64,000 bases of DNA, from contig NZ_BSTM01000015.1 of assembly GCF_030269515.1 (NCBI RefSeq), forward strand, positions 1 through 64,000, in the 5' to 3' direction. The position numbers and the translations under genes are program-made. Origin of the DNA: Actinomadura sp. NBRC 104412. Lineage in GTDB: Bacteria > Actinomycetota > Actinomycetes > Streptosporangiales > Streptosporangiaceae. Of the stretch, positions 16,580 through 31,321 are shown one piece after another. The number at the start of each line of letters is the position of its first letter. Position 1 is the stretch's first letter. Under the pieces are notes generated by a model, which was not told where the DNA came from, made no database searches, and was given only the letters and a program-made list of their open reading frames with translations.

Positions 16580-17313
16580 CCGCGACCACCGGCCCCGAGC
16601 GGGTCCCGAGCCCACGCTCCTGCCTGGTGACCGGCGGCAACCGCGGCATCGGGCTGGCCATCGCCGAGGAGCTGGCCCGTCAGGGCGACGCGGTCGCCGT
16701 GACCTACCGGACCGGGGAACCGCCGGAGGGGCTGCTGGGAGTCCGCTGCGACGTGACCGACGGGGCGCAGGTCGACGCGGCCTTCAAGATCGTGGAGGAA
16801 CGGCACGGCAACGTGGAGGTGCTCGTCGCCAACGCCGGCATCGTCCGCGACAAGCCGCTCGCGCTGATGACCGACGAGGACTTCCTCTCGGTCGTCGACA
16901 CCAACCTGGTCGGCGTCTACCGCGTCGTCCGCCGCGCCATGCGCGGGATCCTGCGCAAGCGGCGCGGGCGCGTCATCCTGATCTCTTCCACGGTGGGCAT
17001 GCTCGGCGCGGCCGGCCAGACCAACTACGCGGCCTCCAAGGCGGGCCTGATCGGGTTCGCGAGGTCGCTGGTGCGGGAGGTCGGCGCGCGCGATGTCACC
17101 GTCAACGTCGTCGCTCCCGGCTACGTCCTGACCGACATGACCGCGGGACTGCCCGACCGCGTGCTCGCCGAGTTCATCGAGCAGACACCGCTCGGACGGG
17201 CCGCGACGCCCGCGGAGATCGCGACCGTTGTGCGCTTCCTGGCCAGCGACGACGCCGCCTACCTCACCGGAGCCGTGATCCCGGTGGACGGCGGCGCGTC
17301 CATGGGCCACTGA
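16576..17313 (+). CDS. FabG-like 3-oxoacyl-ACP reductase (SDR)
   Basis: A 245-aa short-chain dehydrogenase. It has the NADPH-binding motif TGGNRGIG near residue 20, NAG in VLVANAGIV, the catalytic Ser in LISSTVGML and the YxxxK pair in NYAASKAG, and ends with a GGASMGH tail as in FabG. The GTG start overlaps the FAAL stop. Possible roles: keto reduction of the acyl starter or of an intermediate in trans, or shaping the aldehyde/ketone made later in the pathway. The family assignment is firm, the substrate is not. Confidence 0.92.
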   Translation: MTATTGPERVPSPRSCLVTGGNRGIGLAIAEELARQGDAVAVTYRTGEPPEGLLGVRCDVTDGAQVDAAFKIVEERHGNVEVLVANAGIVRDKPLALMTDEDFLSVVDTNLVGVYRVVRRAMRGILRKRRGRVILISSTVGMLGAAGQTNYAASKAGLIGFARSLVREVGARDVTVNVVAPGYVLTDMTAGLPDRVLAEFIEQTPLGRAATPAEIATVVRFLASDDAAYLTGAVIPVDGGASMGH

Positions 17314-17331
17314 CGAGCAGAGGAGTATGCA

Positions 17332-18237
17332 GTGCCGTCCCCCGCCGATTGTGAACCGTCCGTCCCCGACGCGATACCGCGCTTCGAGCCGCCGTACGAC
17401 TGGGAGGCCATCGACGCGGCGGTGCGGGAGTGGGGGGCGGTCGTCGTCGGCCGGCTGGTCGGACGCGATCTGTGCGTCCGCGTCAACGAGGAGGTGGACG
17501 GGTGGCTGGAGCAGCACGAGGGCGGCCCTCGCCGTCCCAACAGCGGGACGCCGGCCTACGACACCTTCCTCGGGTTCCGCACGATCCGGTTGCAGCGGGT
17601 GACCACCAGGTTCCCCATCGCCCGCGGGCTGATCACGCACGATCCGATCCTGGCCTGGGCGCGCCGGTCGCTCGCGCCGTTGTGCCGGCGGATCCTGCTC
17701 AGCAGCGCCGACATCATCCAGATCGGCCCGCGGGAGACCCCGCAGTACCTGCACCGCGACTCCGACGCCTGGTGGCCGGAGCTGCTGCGCCAGGAGCATC
17801 CGGTGAACGTGCTCGCCATAGTGGCGCTCACGCCCTTCACCGCCGAGAACGGGGCGACGCGCGTCGCGCTGGGAAGCCATCGCTGGCCACCGGGTCGGCG
17901 GCCCGGGGCGGGGACGCTCCGGTCGGCGATCATGGATCAGGGCGACGTGCTGCTCTTCCGTGGCGACGTCTTTCACGGCGGAGGGGGCAACAGCACTCCG
18001 GACCGGCACCGGCGCGGGTGCGTGCTGAGCTACTGCGTCGGCTGGCTGCGTCAGTTGGAGAACGGTACCTTGGCCAGCCCGCCCATCGTGGCCGCGGACC
18101 TGCCTCCCGAACTCACGGAACTGCTCGGGTACGCCGTGCACGACGCCACGCAGGTGGGCGGGGGCATCGTCGGGGTGTTCGACAACCAGGACCCGCGCGG
18201 CCTGCTCGAGCGCGAGCCGCTCGGCCGGCCGCGCTAG
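17332..18237 (+). CDS. PhyH-like Fe(II)/2-oxoglutarate-dependent dioxygenase
   Basis: A 301-aa protein of the phytanoyl-CoA dioxygenase (PhyH) superfamily. The iron triad is visible as His141-x-Asp143 (QYLHRDSDAWW) and His215 (GDVFHGGGGNST), and Arg227/Arg228 is in the place of the 2-oxoglutarate-binding Arg. Expected reaction: hydroxylation or another C-H oxidation of an acyl chain or carrier-bound intermediate, with succinate and CO2 as by-products. GTG start at 17332 has AGAGGAG about 6 nt upstream, 18 nt after the FabG-like gene, so it belongs to the same operon. Its stop overlaps the stop of the convergent enoyl reductase gene within one CTAG. Confidence 0.88.
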   Translation: MPSPADCEPSVPDAIPRFEPPYDWEAIDAAVREWGAVVVGRLVGRDLCVRVNEEVDGWLEQHEGGPRRPNSGTPAYDTFLGFRTIRLQRVTTRFPIARGLITHDPILAWARRSLAPLCRRILLSSADIIQIGPRETPQYLHRDSDAWWPELLRQEHPVNVLAIVALTPFTAENGATRVALGSHRWPPGRRPGAGTLRSAIMDQGDVLLFRGDVFHGGGGNSTPDRHRRGCVLSYCVGWLRQLENGTLASPPIVAADLPPELTELLGYAVHDATQVGGGIVGVFDNQDPRGLLEREPLGRPR

Positions 18238-18998
18238 GCGCCCATCGCATGAACGCCCCCGTCGACATGGATGATCTCGCCGGTCGTCGCCGGGAACCAT
18301 CCGGAGAGCAGCGCCACGCACGCCCGCGCCACCGCGGTGTGATCGCGGGTGTCCCAGCCGAGCGGCGCTCTGCGGTCCCAGTCCTTGTCGGACTCGTCGA
18401 AGCCCGGGATGCTCCGCGCCGCGGTGGTGCGCAGCGGCCCGGCGGCGACCAGGTTGACCCGCACGTCGTGTGGTCCCAGGTCGCGCGCCAGGTAGCGGGT
18501 GCAGGACTCCAGCCCGGCCTTGGCCACGCCCATCCAGTCGTAACCGTCCCAGGCCACCTGCGCGTCGAAGTCCAGCCCGACGATGGAGGAACCTTTCCGC
18601 AGCATCGGCAGCACGGCGGCGGCAAGCGCCTTGAGCGAATATGTCGAAACGTGCAGCGTCGTCGCCACATCGGGCCAGCGGGTATTCATGAAATTGCCGC
18701 CAATGGCCGTCTGCGGGGCGAAGGCGATGGCGTGCAGAACGCCGTCGAAAGCGTCCAGATGGGCCCCGGCGCGGGCGGCGAGCGTCTCCAGCTGACGGTC
18801 GTCGGTGACATCGAGCTCGATCACCGGGCAGGGCTCGGGAAGCCGCTGCGCGACCCGCTTCACCAGGCTCAACCGGCCGTACCCGGTCAGCACGACACGG
18901 GCTCCCTCCACCTGTGCGAGACGGGCCACGTGAAAGGCGATCGAAGAGTCGGTGATTACCCCGGTAATCAGAATGTTCTTGCCGTCCAGAATGCCCAT
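18234..18998 (-). CDS. InhA/FabI-like enoyl-ACP reductase
   Basis: A 254-aa SDR-fold enoyl reductase of the FabI/InhA type. It has the start-proximal pattern LDGKNILITGVITDSSIA, the catalytic Tyr153 and Lys160 in GYDWMGVAKAGLES, the DFD motif just before them and LVAAGPLRT. At the place of InhA Ser94 it has Ala (LHAIAFAPQ), which I believe is common in non-mycobacterial FabI. ATG 18998 has GGAGG 5 nt upstream. It lies inside the cluster, divergent from the PKS genes, with its own promoter. Two roles are possible: a trans-acting enoyl reductase for the PKSs, which have no ER domain, or a resistant copy protecting the producer from a FabI inhibitor. Confidence 0.9.
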   Translation of the reverse strand: MGILDGKNILITGVITDSSIAFHVARLAQVEGARVVLTGYGRLSLVKRVAQRLPEPCPVIELDVTDDRQLETLAARAGAHLDAFDGVLHAIAFAPQTAIGGNFMNTRWPDVATTLHVSTYSLKALAAAVLPMLRKGSSIVGLDFDAQVAWDGYDWMGVAKAGLESCTRYLARDLGPHDVRVNLVAAGPLRTTAARSIPGFDESDKDWDRRAPLGWDTRDHTAVARACVALLSGWFPATTGEIIHVDGGVHAMGA

Positions 18999-19036
18999 GG
19001 ATTCCTCCGGAAGGAGCGCCTGCAACGCACAATAGA

Positions 19037-19065
19037 CATTTAGTCGATGACCGCGACAGTGTCAA
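19037..19065 (-). promoter_or_regulatory. Promoter of the enoyl reductase gene
   Basis: On the minus strand TTGACA (19065-19060) is a perfect -35. A 17-bp spacer leads to TAAATG (19042-19037), three of six bases of the -10 consensus. Transcription would start near 19030, giving a leader of about 30 nt before the ATG at 18998. This looks like a vegetative (SigA/HrdB-type) promoter, so the gene may be expressed independently of the cluster's SARPs. Confidence 0.55.
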
Positions 19066-19149
19066 CCGGTGCCGGAGATTTGAATTCGGATTTCATGGAA
19101 ATGCCCGGCCGTTGTTCTGGGCTGTCATTTTTGAGGTGAGGATGCCGCG

Positions 19150-24771
<5,622 letters not shown>

Positions 24772-24774
24772 GCC

Positions 24775-27700
24775 ATGACCAGTATCACCAAGCGGCTCGC
24801 CGAGTTGTCCGAGGACAAGATGGCCGTGCTGGCGGACCGGCTGGCGGACGCGGCCGGCACGATCGCCGCCGAACCGATCGCGGTCGTCGGCATGGCGTGC
24901 CGCTTCCCCGGCGGCGCCGACAGCCCCGAGGCGTTCTGGCGGCTGCTCGTCGAAGGACGCGACGCCGTGACCGACATCCCGGCCACCCGCTGGGACCCCG
25001 CGACGGCCTCCGTCTCCGGACCGGACGCCCCGGACCACGCCGCCGGGCGCGGCGGGTTCCTGGATGACGTCGGCGGCTTCGACGCCACCTTCTTCAACAT
25101 CTCGCCCCGCGAGGCCGAGGCGATGGACCCGCAGCAACGCATGCTGCTGGAGACCGCGTGGGAGGCGCTGGAGCGGTCCGGCATCGGACCCGGGTCGCTG
25201 GCGGGCAGCCGGACCGGGGTCTTCGCCGGGATCTACCACACCGACTACCAGAGGCTTTCGACCGAGGTCGACGCCTACAGCAGCACGGGCAACGCGCACA
25301 GCGTGGCCGTGGGCAGGATCGCCTACCTCCTCGACCTCCGCGGCCCCTGTGCGGCGCTGGACACGGCCTGTTCCTCCTCGCTGGTCGCGGTGCACCTGGC
25401 GGCGCAGAGCCTGCGCATGCGGGAGAGCGACCTGGCCTTGGCCGGCGGTGTCAACACGATCCTGAGCCCGTACACGCACGTGGCCATCGAGCAGTGGGGG
25501 GTCTTCGCCTCCGATGGCCGCTGCAAGAGCTTCGACGCCGCCGCGGACGGCATCGTGCGCGGGGAGGGATGCGGCGTCGTGGTGCTGAAACGCCTCGGGG
25601 ACGCGCTGCGCGACGGGGACCGCATCCTGGCGGTCATCCGCGGTTCGGCGGTCAACTCCGACGGGCGCTCGCAGGGGGTGACGGCGCCGAACACCGACGC
25701 GCAGGCGGCGGTGCTCAGGGAGGCGCTCCGGTACGCGGACACGCCACCGGCCTCGGTGGCCCTGATCGAGGCGCACGGCACGGGCACGCAGCTAGGCGAC
25801 CCGATCGAGTTCGAGGCGCTCGACCAGGTCTACGGAACCGGCGACGTGCCGTGCGCGCTCGGCGCGGTCAAGACGAACATCGGCCACACCGAGGCGGCGG
25901 CGGGGATCGCGGGCCTCATCAAGTCGGTGCTGGCGCTCCGGCACGGCGTCATCCCTCCCAATCTGCACTTCACCAAGTGGAACCCGGCGATCGACGCGGA
26001 CGGCGGCCGCTTCTTCGTCCCGACCGAGCCGGTGCCATGGCCCGAGGCGGGCGAGCCGCGCCGGGCCGCGGTGTCCTCGTTCGGGCTCGGCGGCACCAAC
26101 GCGCACGTCGTGCTGGAGGCCGGACCCGCGGAGGAACCGGGCTCCGGCTCCACGACCGGTCCCGGGGTGTACGTGGTCTCCGGATGGGACGGGGAACGGT
26201 GCGCCGAGGCGGCCGGTCTCCTCGCGGACTGGCTGGAGGGACCCGGTGCCGACGTCCCCATGCCGGACATCGGGACGACGCTGGCGCGGCGCGCGGGCGT
26301 CCGGGCCCGGGGGGCGGTCGTCGCCGCTGACCGCGAGGAACTTCTCTCGGGACTGCGCGCCTTGGCGGCGGGCCGTGCCGCACCGGGCGTCGTGGCGCCA
26401 CGGCAGTGGAGGGAACGCCGCCGGGGGCCGGTGTGGGTGTTCTCCGGGCACGGATCGCAGTGGCCGGAGATGGGCCGCGAGCTGCTGGAGTCGGAGCCGG
26501 CGTTCGCGGCCGCGATCGCCGAGCTGGAACCGGTCATCAAGAAGGAGACGGGGCTGTCCCTGGGCGAGACCCTGACGAGCGGCCCGATTCCCACCGAGAT
26601 CCCCGCCGCCCAGTCGCTCATCTTCGCCATGCAGGTGGGCCTCGCCGCCGTGTGGCGCTCCTACGGGGTGGAGCCGGCCGCGGTGATCGGCCATTCGATG
26701 GGCGAGGTCGCCGCGGCGGTCGTCGCCGGCGCCCTCGCCCCCGAGGAGGGCGCGAGGATCCTGTGCCGGCGCGCCCACCTGATCGCCGGCCTGGAGGGCG
26801 AGGGCGCCATGGCGTCGATCGAGGCGCCGGCCGACGAGGTCGCGGCCCGGCTGACGGAGCTGGGCGTGGACGACGCCGTGTGGGTGGCGGTGCCGGCCGG
26901 GCCGGTGATGACGGGCATTGCCGGGCGCCCGGAGGAGGTGGCGCGGGTCGTCGCCGACTTCGAGGCGCGGGACGTCTCGGCCAGGTCCCTGCCGACGATG
27001 GTGGCCTCGCACACCCCGCTGATGGAAGGGCTCTCCGAACCGCTGCTCGACGCTCTGGGCGGTCTCGGCCCACGGCACGACGGACCGGAACGGGGAGACC
27101 GCCCCTTCTTCTACTCGACCGTGACCGAGGATCCGCGCGAGACGCCGTCCTTCGACGCGCCGTACTGGGTGGACAACCTCCGCAAGCCCGTCCGCCTGGC
27201 GGCCGCGATCGAGGCGGCGGCCGACGACGGGCACGAGGTCTTCGTCGAGGTGAGCCCGCATCCCCTGCTGCGGTGGGCGGCGGAGCCGACGCTGGCGGCG
27301 GCCGGGGTGCGCGACCCGCTCGTCCTGCCGACCCTGCGGCGCGACCAGCCGGCGCAGGCCACGATGCTCGCCCAGCTCGCCGCTCTGTGCTGCGACGGCC
27401 TGCCCGTCCCCCGCGAGCGGCTGTTCCCCGGCGGCGGCGTCGCGCCGTTGCCCACCACCGCCTGGCATCGCCGTACCTACTGGAGGGCGTCTCCCCCTGA
27501 CGGCGGCGCACGGGCCGCCACGGCCGGTGACGCCGTCGCGCACGCCGATCCGGACTCGCCGGGCCTCGTGGCGGGCGACGCGGGCCACCCGCTGCTCGGC
27601 GTGCGCACACGCCCGGCGACCAGCCCCGGGACCCAGCTCTGGCACGGCCGGCTCGACCCGGCGTGGACGGACGGAGGCCGCGGCCTGCCGGAGGAGACGA

Positions 27701-29979
27701 TCTCCCTTGCCCTGTTCGGGGAGATGGCGCTGGCCGCCGCGCGCGGCGCCGGCGTACGGCCCGCCGCGCTGAGGGACCTGTGCGTGCACGAGCCGCTGCG
27801 GCCGGGCGAGCGAGCGGACGTCCAGACGGCGCTCACCCCGGAGGACCAGGGCGGCGGCGCCCTGTTCGGTGTGCGGATCTACACACCGGACGGCGACACG
27901 GACGGCGACGCCGGCGGCTGGCGGTTGCGCGCGTCCGCGAGGATCCATCGCGCGGCCGGGGAGCCCGCCGCCCACACCGGACCGGACGGCGCCGGGCGCG
28001 CGGCGGCACTCGCCCGATGCCTCGACGGCCTGGCGTCGCAGGCGATCGAGAAGGCGCGGGTGCCCGGGACGCTGGTGCCCGTCGGCGTCGACAACCTCGT
28101 GTGGGAGCCGAACGGCAGCGCCGTGAGCGCCCGGCTGGTGTCGGCCGAGCCCGCCGATGCTGGGCTGGCGGTGTCGGCGACGCTGGACGCGGCCGGCGGG
28201 CAGGGCGGATCGGTGCGAGGGCTCCGGCTTGAGCCCGCTCCCGCGCCGGTACCGGCCTCATGGGTGCACACCGTGGCCTGGCGGGAGCGTCCGCTTCCGT
28301 CCGGTGAGGACGGCGCGGTCGTCGGCGACGGCGGCTGGCTCGTCGTGAGCGACGGCTCCGACGTGGCCGACGCCCTGGTCCGCGACCTCGCCGAGGCCGG
28401 GGCCGAGCACCGCGTCGTCCCGGCCGGGGAGCTGACGGCACCGGAGGCCGCCGACAGGATCGCCCGTCTCGGGCCGCTGGCCGGTGTCGCCCGGATCGTG
28501 CTGCCGGTGGGCCTGGACACCGACGACGCCGGCGGCGATCCCGCGACCGCGCATCGCCTGACACTCCAGGCGTGGCGGCTCGTCCACGACCTCGTGGCCG
28601 TCGGCGCCGACCGGCCCCCGAGGCTCTGGCTGGTGACCCGGTTCGCCCAGTCGGCGCGCCCCGGTGATCCGGTGCACGCCGCGCGGGCGGCGGTCTGGGG
28701 CGCGGCGCGCAGCCTCCTGCCCGCCCGTCCGGAGCTGCACGGCGGCCTGATCGACCTGGACGACGGCCCGGCGGGACGAGCGGCCGAGCTGATCCGCCGG
28801 GAGATCCTCGCCGGGTCGCCCGAGGACGAGGTCTGCCATCGGGGCACGGCCCGGCTGGTGCCGCGGCTCGTACCGGGCACGCTGCCGCCCGGCCCGCCGC
28901 TGACGATCGACCCCGGCGGCTGCGAACTGGTGGTGGGCGCGACCGGGCGGGTCGGCCCGCTGGTCCTGCGGCAGTTGGCCGACCTCGGTGCCCGGCATCT
29001 GGTGACGCTCTCGCGCCATGGGTTGCCGGACACGTCCCCCATCGTCCGGGAGCTGCGCGACCGCGGCGTCACCGTGACCGATGTCGCCGCGGACGTCGGG
29101 GACGAGGCCGCCATGCGTTCCCTGAGCGCCCGCTTCGGGACCGACCTGCCGCCGCTGCGCGGCATCTACCAGGCGGCCGTCACCGGCTCGACGACACCGC
29201 TCGACCAGATGGACGAGGACCATCTGGCCCGGATGTTCGGCTCCAAGGTCACCGGTACGCACCTGCTGCACCGGCTCGCCGAGACCCACAAGGTGACGCG
29301 GTTCGTGTGCTTCTCCGCGCTCGCCGCGCTCCTGGGCGGCTGGGACGCCGCCTACTCGGCCGCCAACTGCTTCCAGGACGCGCTCGTCCTCGACCGCCGG
29401 TCCCGCGGCCTTCCCGGGCACACGGTGAACTGGGGCGGCTGGCGTGAGGGACTCGCCGGGGCCCCGCAGCAGCAGTTGTTCGAGGGGGCCGGGCTCCGGC
29501 TGATGGCGGGCCGCAAGCTCAGCGCCGTGCTCGGGTTGCTGGACGGCTGGAAGGCCCCCGGCCGGCTGGTCATCGCCGACGCCGAATGGTCCCAGGTCGG
29601 CCTCGCGGACGGTAGCCGCCCGCCCGGCCTGCTCGCCGACTATTCGGGCGAGCCCGTACCGCAGGTCACGCCGCATGCCACGCGGCAGGCGACGCGGGCG
29701 CCCGCGAACGCCGGGATCGAGCTGCGGGAACAGGTCAGGGCCGTCGTCGCCGAGGTCCTCAAGCTTCCTTCCGCCGAGGCGCTCGACCCCGACCAGAACA
29801 TCTACGACCTGGGGATGGACTCGCTGATGAGCATCCTGATCCTGCGCCGGCTGCGGACCCTGCTCGGGCACCGGCTGCCCGTGGTGGCGCTGCGGGAGCA
29901 CCCGACCGTCTCCGCCCTGAGCGGACGGATCGAGGAGATCCTCCGCGAGGGCGGCGACTCCCGTGCCGACGCGTCCTGA
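24775..29979 (+). CDS. Type I polyketide synthase, KS-AT-(inactive DH)-KR-ACP
   Basis: A 1,734-aa PKS. The short N-terminal helix (1-32) can act as a docking element. The KS (about 33-455) has Cys199, His334 and His371. The AT (about 550-860) has GHSMGE 639-644 and specificity motif VASH 743-746, again not the malonyl type. A dehydratase-like region (about 935-1160) has lost the HxxxGxxxxP active site; the segment reads DGGRGLPEETISL. The KR (about 1175-1570) has GATGRVG near 1388 and Tyr1527 in AAYSAANCF. The ACP (about 1650-1720) has Ser1683 in GMDSLM. There is no ER and no thioesterase, so release must be done by another protein. Start ATG 24775 has AGGAG 7 nt upstream. Confidence 0.94.
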   Translation: MTSITKRLAELSEDKMAVLADRLADAAGTIAAEPIAVVGMACRFPGGADSPEAFWRLLVEGRDAVTDIPATRWDPATASVSGPDAPDHAAGRGGFLDDVGGFDATFFNISPREAEAMDPQQRMLLETAWEALERSGIGPGSLAGSRTGVFAGIYHTDYQRLSTEVDAYSSTGNAHSVAVGRIAYLLDLRGPCAALDTACSSSLVAVHLAAQSLRMRESDLALAGGVNTILSPYTHVAIEQWGVFASDGRCKSFDAAADGIVRGEGCGVVVLKRLGDALRDGDRILAVIRGSAVNSDGRSQGVTAPNTDAQAAVLREALRYADTPPASVALIEAHGTGTQLGDPIEFEALDQVYGTGDVPCALGAVKTNIGHTEAAAGIAGLIKSVLALRHGVIPPNLHFTKWNPAIDADGGRFFVPTEPVPWPEAGEPRRAAVSSFGLGGTNAHVVLEAGPAEEPGSGSTTGPGVYVVSGWDGERCAEAAGLLADWLEGPGADVPMPDIGTTLARRAGVRARGAVVAADREELLSGLRALAAGRAAPGVVAPRQWRERRRGPVWVFSGHGSQWPEMGRELLESEPAFAAAIAELEPVIKKETGLSLGETLTSGPIPTEIPAAQSLIFAMQVGLAAVWRSYGVEPAAVIGHSMGEVAAAVVAGALAPEEGARILCRRAHLIAGLEGEGAMASIEAPADEVAARLTELGVDDAVWVAVPAGPVMTGIAGRPEEVARVVADFEARDVSARSLPTMVASHTPLMEGLSEPLLDALGGLGPRHDGPERGDRPFFYSTVTEDPRETPSFDAPYWVDNLRKPVRLAAAIEAAADDGHEVFVEVSPHPLLRWAAEPTLAAAGVRDPLVLPTLRRDQPAQATMLAQLAALCCDGLPVPRERLFPGGGVAPLPTTAWHRRTYWRASPPDGGARAATAGDAVAHADPDSPGLVAGDAGHPLLGVRTRPATSPGTQLWHGRLDPAWTDGGRGLPEETISLALFGEMALAAARGAGVRPAALRDLCVHEPLRPGERADVQTALTPEDQGGGALFGVRIYTPDGDTDGDAGGWRLRASARIHRAAGEPAAHTGPDGAGRAAALARCLDGLASQAIEKARVPGTLVPVGVDNLVWEPNGSAVSARLVSAEPADAGLAVSATLDAAGGQGGSVRGLRLEPAPAPVPASWVHTVAWRERPLPSGEDGAVVGDGGWLVVSDGSDVADALVRDLAEAGAEHRVVPAGELTAPEAADRIARLGPLAGVARIVLPVGLDTDDAGGDPATAHRLTLQAWRLVHDLVAVGADRPPRLWLVTRFAQSARPGDPVHAARAAVWGAARSLLPARPELHGGLIDLDDGPAGRAAELIRREILAGSPEDEVCHRGTARLVPRLVPGTLPPGPPLTIDPGGCELVVGATGRVGPLVLRQLADLGARHLVTLSRHGLPDTSPIVRELRDRGVTVTDVAADVGDEAAMRSLSARFGTDLPPLRGIYQAAVTGSTTPLDQMDEDHLARMFGSKVTGTHLLHRLAETHKVTRFVCFSALAALLGGWDAAYSAANCFQDALVLDRRSRGLPGHTVNWGGWREGLAGAPQQQLFEGAGLRLMAGRKLSAVLGLLDGWKAPGRLVIADAEWSQVGLADGSRPPGLLADYSGEPVPQVTPHATRQATRAPANAGIELREQVRAVVAEVLKLPSAEALDPDQNIYDLGMDSLMSILILRRLRTLLGHRLPVVALREHPTVSALSGRIEEILREGGDSRADAS

Positions 29980-30042
29980 CCGGCTGGAGACGTCGTCCGT
30001 CCTGGTCCGCTCGCGCGGACTCGACCTGGAGGAAGAGTTCTG

Positions 30043-31296
30043 ATGTACACGTTCGCGACCGCGCGACCCGCCCCGGCGGGGGCGGAGCCCGGCCGTGCCC
30101 GCGCAGACCTGCAGCAGGTGCACGACCAGTCCATGGACCTGGTCGCGGCCGTTCTCGAAACGCAGGAGCGGCTGCTGGACCTGCTCACCACGATCACGCC
30201 GTATGACGCCGCCCGTGACGAGCTGCACCGTGCCGTGCGCACGCTGTCCGGCGCGACCTGGGAGATCGCCCGTAACGATCCGGGGAGGCTCGACCGGGTG
30301 GCGGTCTTCCTGCCGTCCAACAACGTCCTCTATTCGTACGTGCTCTATGGGCTGATCCCGGTCCTGTACGCGGAGGAGGTCGCGATCCGGCCTTCGGCAC
30401 GTACCCGCGACACCGCCCTGGCCCTGCACGAGACGATGCTCGCCCGGCGCCCGTGGCTGCGCGGACGCGTCAGGCTCGCCGAGGCGTCGCAGCGCGACTT
30501 CGTGAAGGTGGGCGCCGCCTCGGATGCCGTCGTGTTCACCGGCAGGTACGACAACGGCCGCAACGTGCTGGAACGGGTCGGCGGCGGCCCGCTCTTCCTG
30601 ATCATGGGCTCGGGGCCCAACCCGATGGTGGTGGGCCCCGCCGCCGATCCCGCCGAGAGCTGCCGGGCGCTGCTGATCTCCCGTCTCTACAACAGCGGCC
30701 AGGACTGCCTGTGCAGCGACCTGATCTTCGTGCACCGGTCGCGGCTGGACGCGCTGCTCGGCCTGCTCCGCGACCAGTTGGCCGGCCTGCGGGTCGGCGA
30801 CCGCAGGCGTCCCGGCACGGTGGTCGCCCCGCTGGTCTACCAGGACGCCGTCCAGGGGGCGGCCGAGTTCCTGGCCGCCCACCGCGAGCACCTGGTGTAC
30901 GGCGGCGAGGTCAACGTGGAGGAGGGGCGCGTCACTCCCGGCATCGTGGTCCTGCCGCACGCCGCCGGGTTCGTTCCGCCCGAGCTGTTCTCCCCGATCT
31001 TCTGCCTGTGCCCGTACGACGATGTGGCGGAGATCCAGGAGTGGGCGCATACCCCGACCGAGCTCGACCGCGGCATGTACGCCACGGTCTTCGGCGAGCC
31101 GGGGATCACCGGGGAACTGCTCGGCACCGCGGTGATCCGGCGGGACCGGACCACCTTCGACGCCGAGGACGGCAACCAGCCGTTCGGTGGTTACGGGCCG
31201 CAGGCTTCCAGCGTGTGCTTGGACGGGGAGCTCGTCGCCAGGCCGCTGCTGTTGTCGGCCGAGGCAGGGCGGGCACGCCGCAGGGCCGAGGCATGA
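30043..31296 (+). CDS. Aldehyde dehydrogenase-fold protein, acylating (thioester reductase) type
   Basis: A 417-aa member of the aldehyde dehydrogenase superfamily. The catalytic Cys is Cys222 in NSGQDC. The general-base Glu of oxidising aldehyde dehydrogenases is not found; the equivalent stretch reads MGSGPNPMVVGP (188-199), like the GPGNPPVVV pattern of CoA-acylating enzymes (PduP/EutE/AdhE). This suggests that it reduces an acyl thioester to an aldehyde. It follows the terminal PKS by 63 bp (a small GTCCGC/GCGGAC hairpin is in the gap) and has GGAGG 10 nt before the ATG. No thioesterase is nearby, so reductive chain release is the most natural role. It is shorter than usual (about 450-490 aa), mainly at the N-terminus. 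Confidence 0.8.
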   Translation: MYTFATARPAPAGAEPGRARADLQQVHDQSMDLVAAVLETQERLLDLLTTITPYDAARDELHRAVRTLSGATWEIARNDPGRLDRVAVFLPSNNVLYSYVLYGLIPVLYAEEVAIRPSARTRDTALALHETMLARRPWLRGRVRLAEASQRDFVKVGAASDAVVFTGRYDNGRNVLERVGGGPLFLIMGSGPNPMVVGPAADPAESCRALLISRLYNSGQDCLCSDLIFVHRSRLDALLGLLRDQLAGLRVGDRRRPGTVVAPLVYQDAVQGAAEFLAAHREHLVYGGEVNVEEGRVTPGIVVLPHAAGFVPPELFSPIFCLCPYDDVAEIQEWAHTPTELDRGMYATVFGEPGITGELLGTAVIRRDRTTFDAEDGNQPFGGYGPQASSVCLDGELVARPLLLSAEAGRARRRAEA

Positions 31297-31321
31297 AGCG
31301 GACCACCACGAGGGGTGAAGG

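Noticed and set aside
16246..19065. Very long minus-strand frame across the FAAL, FabG, dioxygenase and FabI genes
   Set aside because: It runs antisense to three genes with full catalytic motifs and out of frame with FabI. Typical artefact of high GC content.
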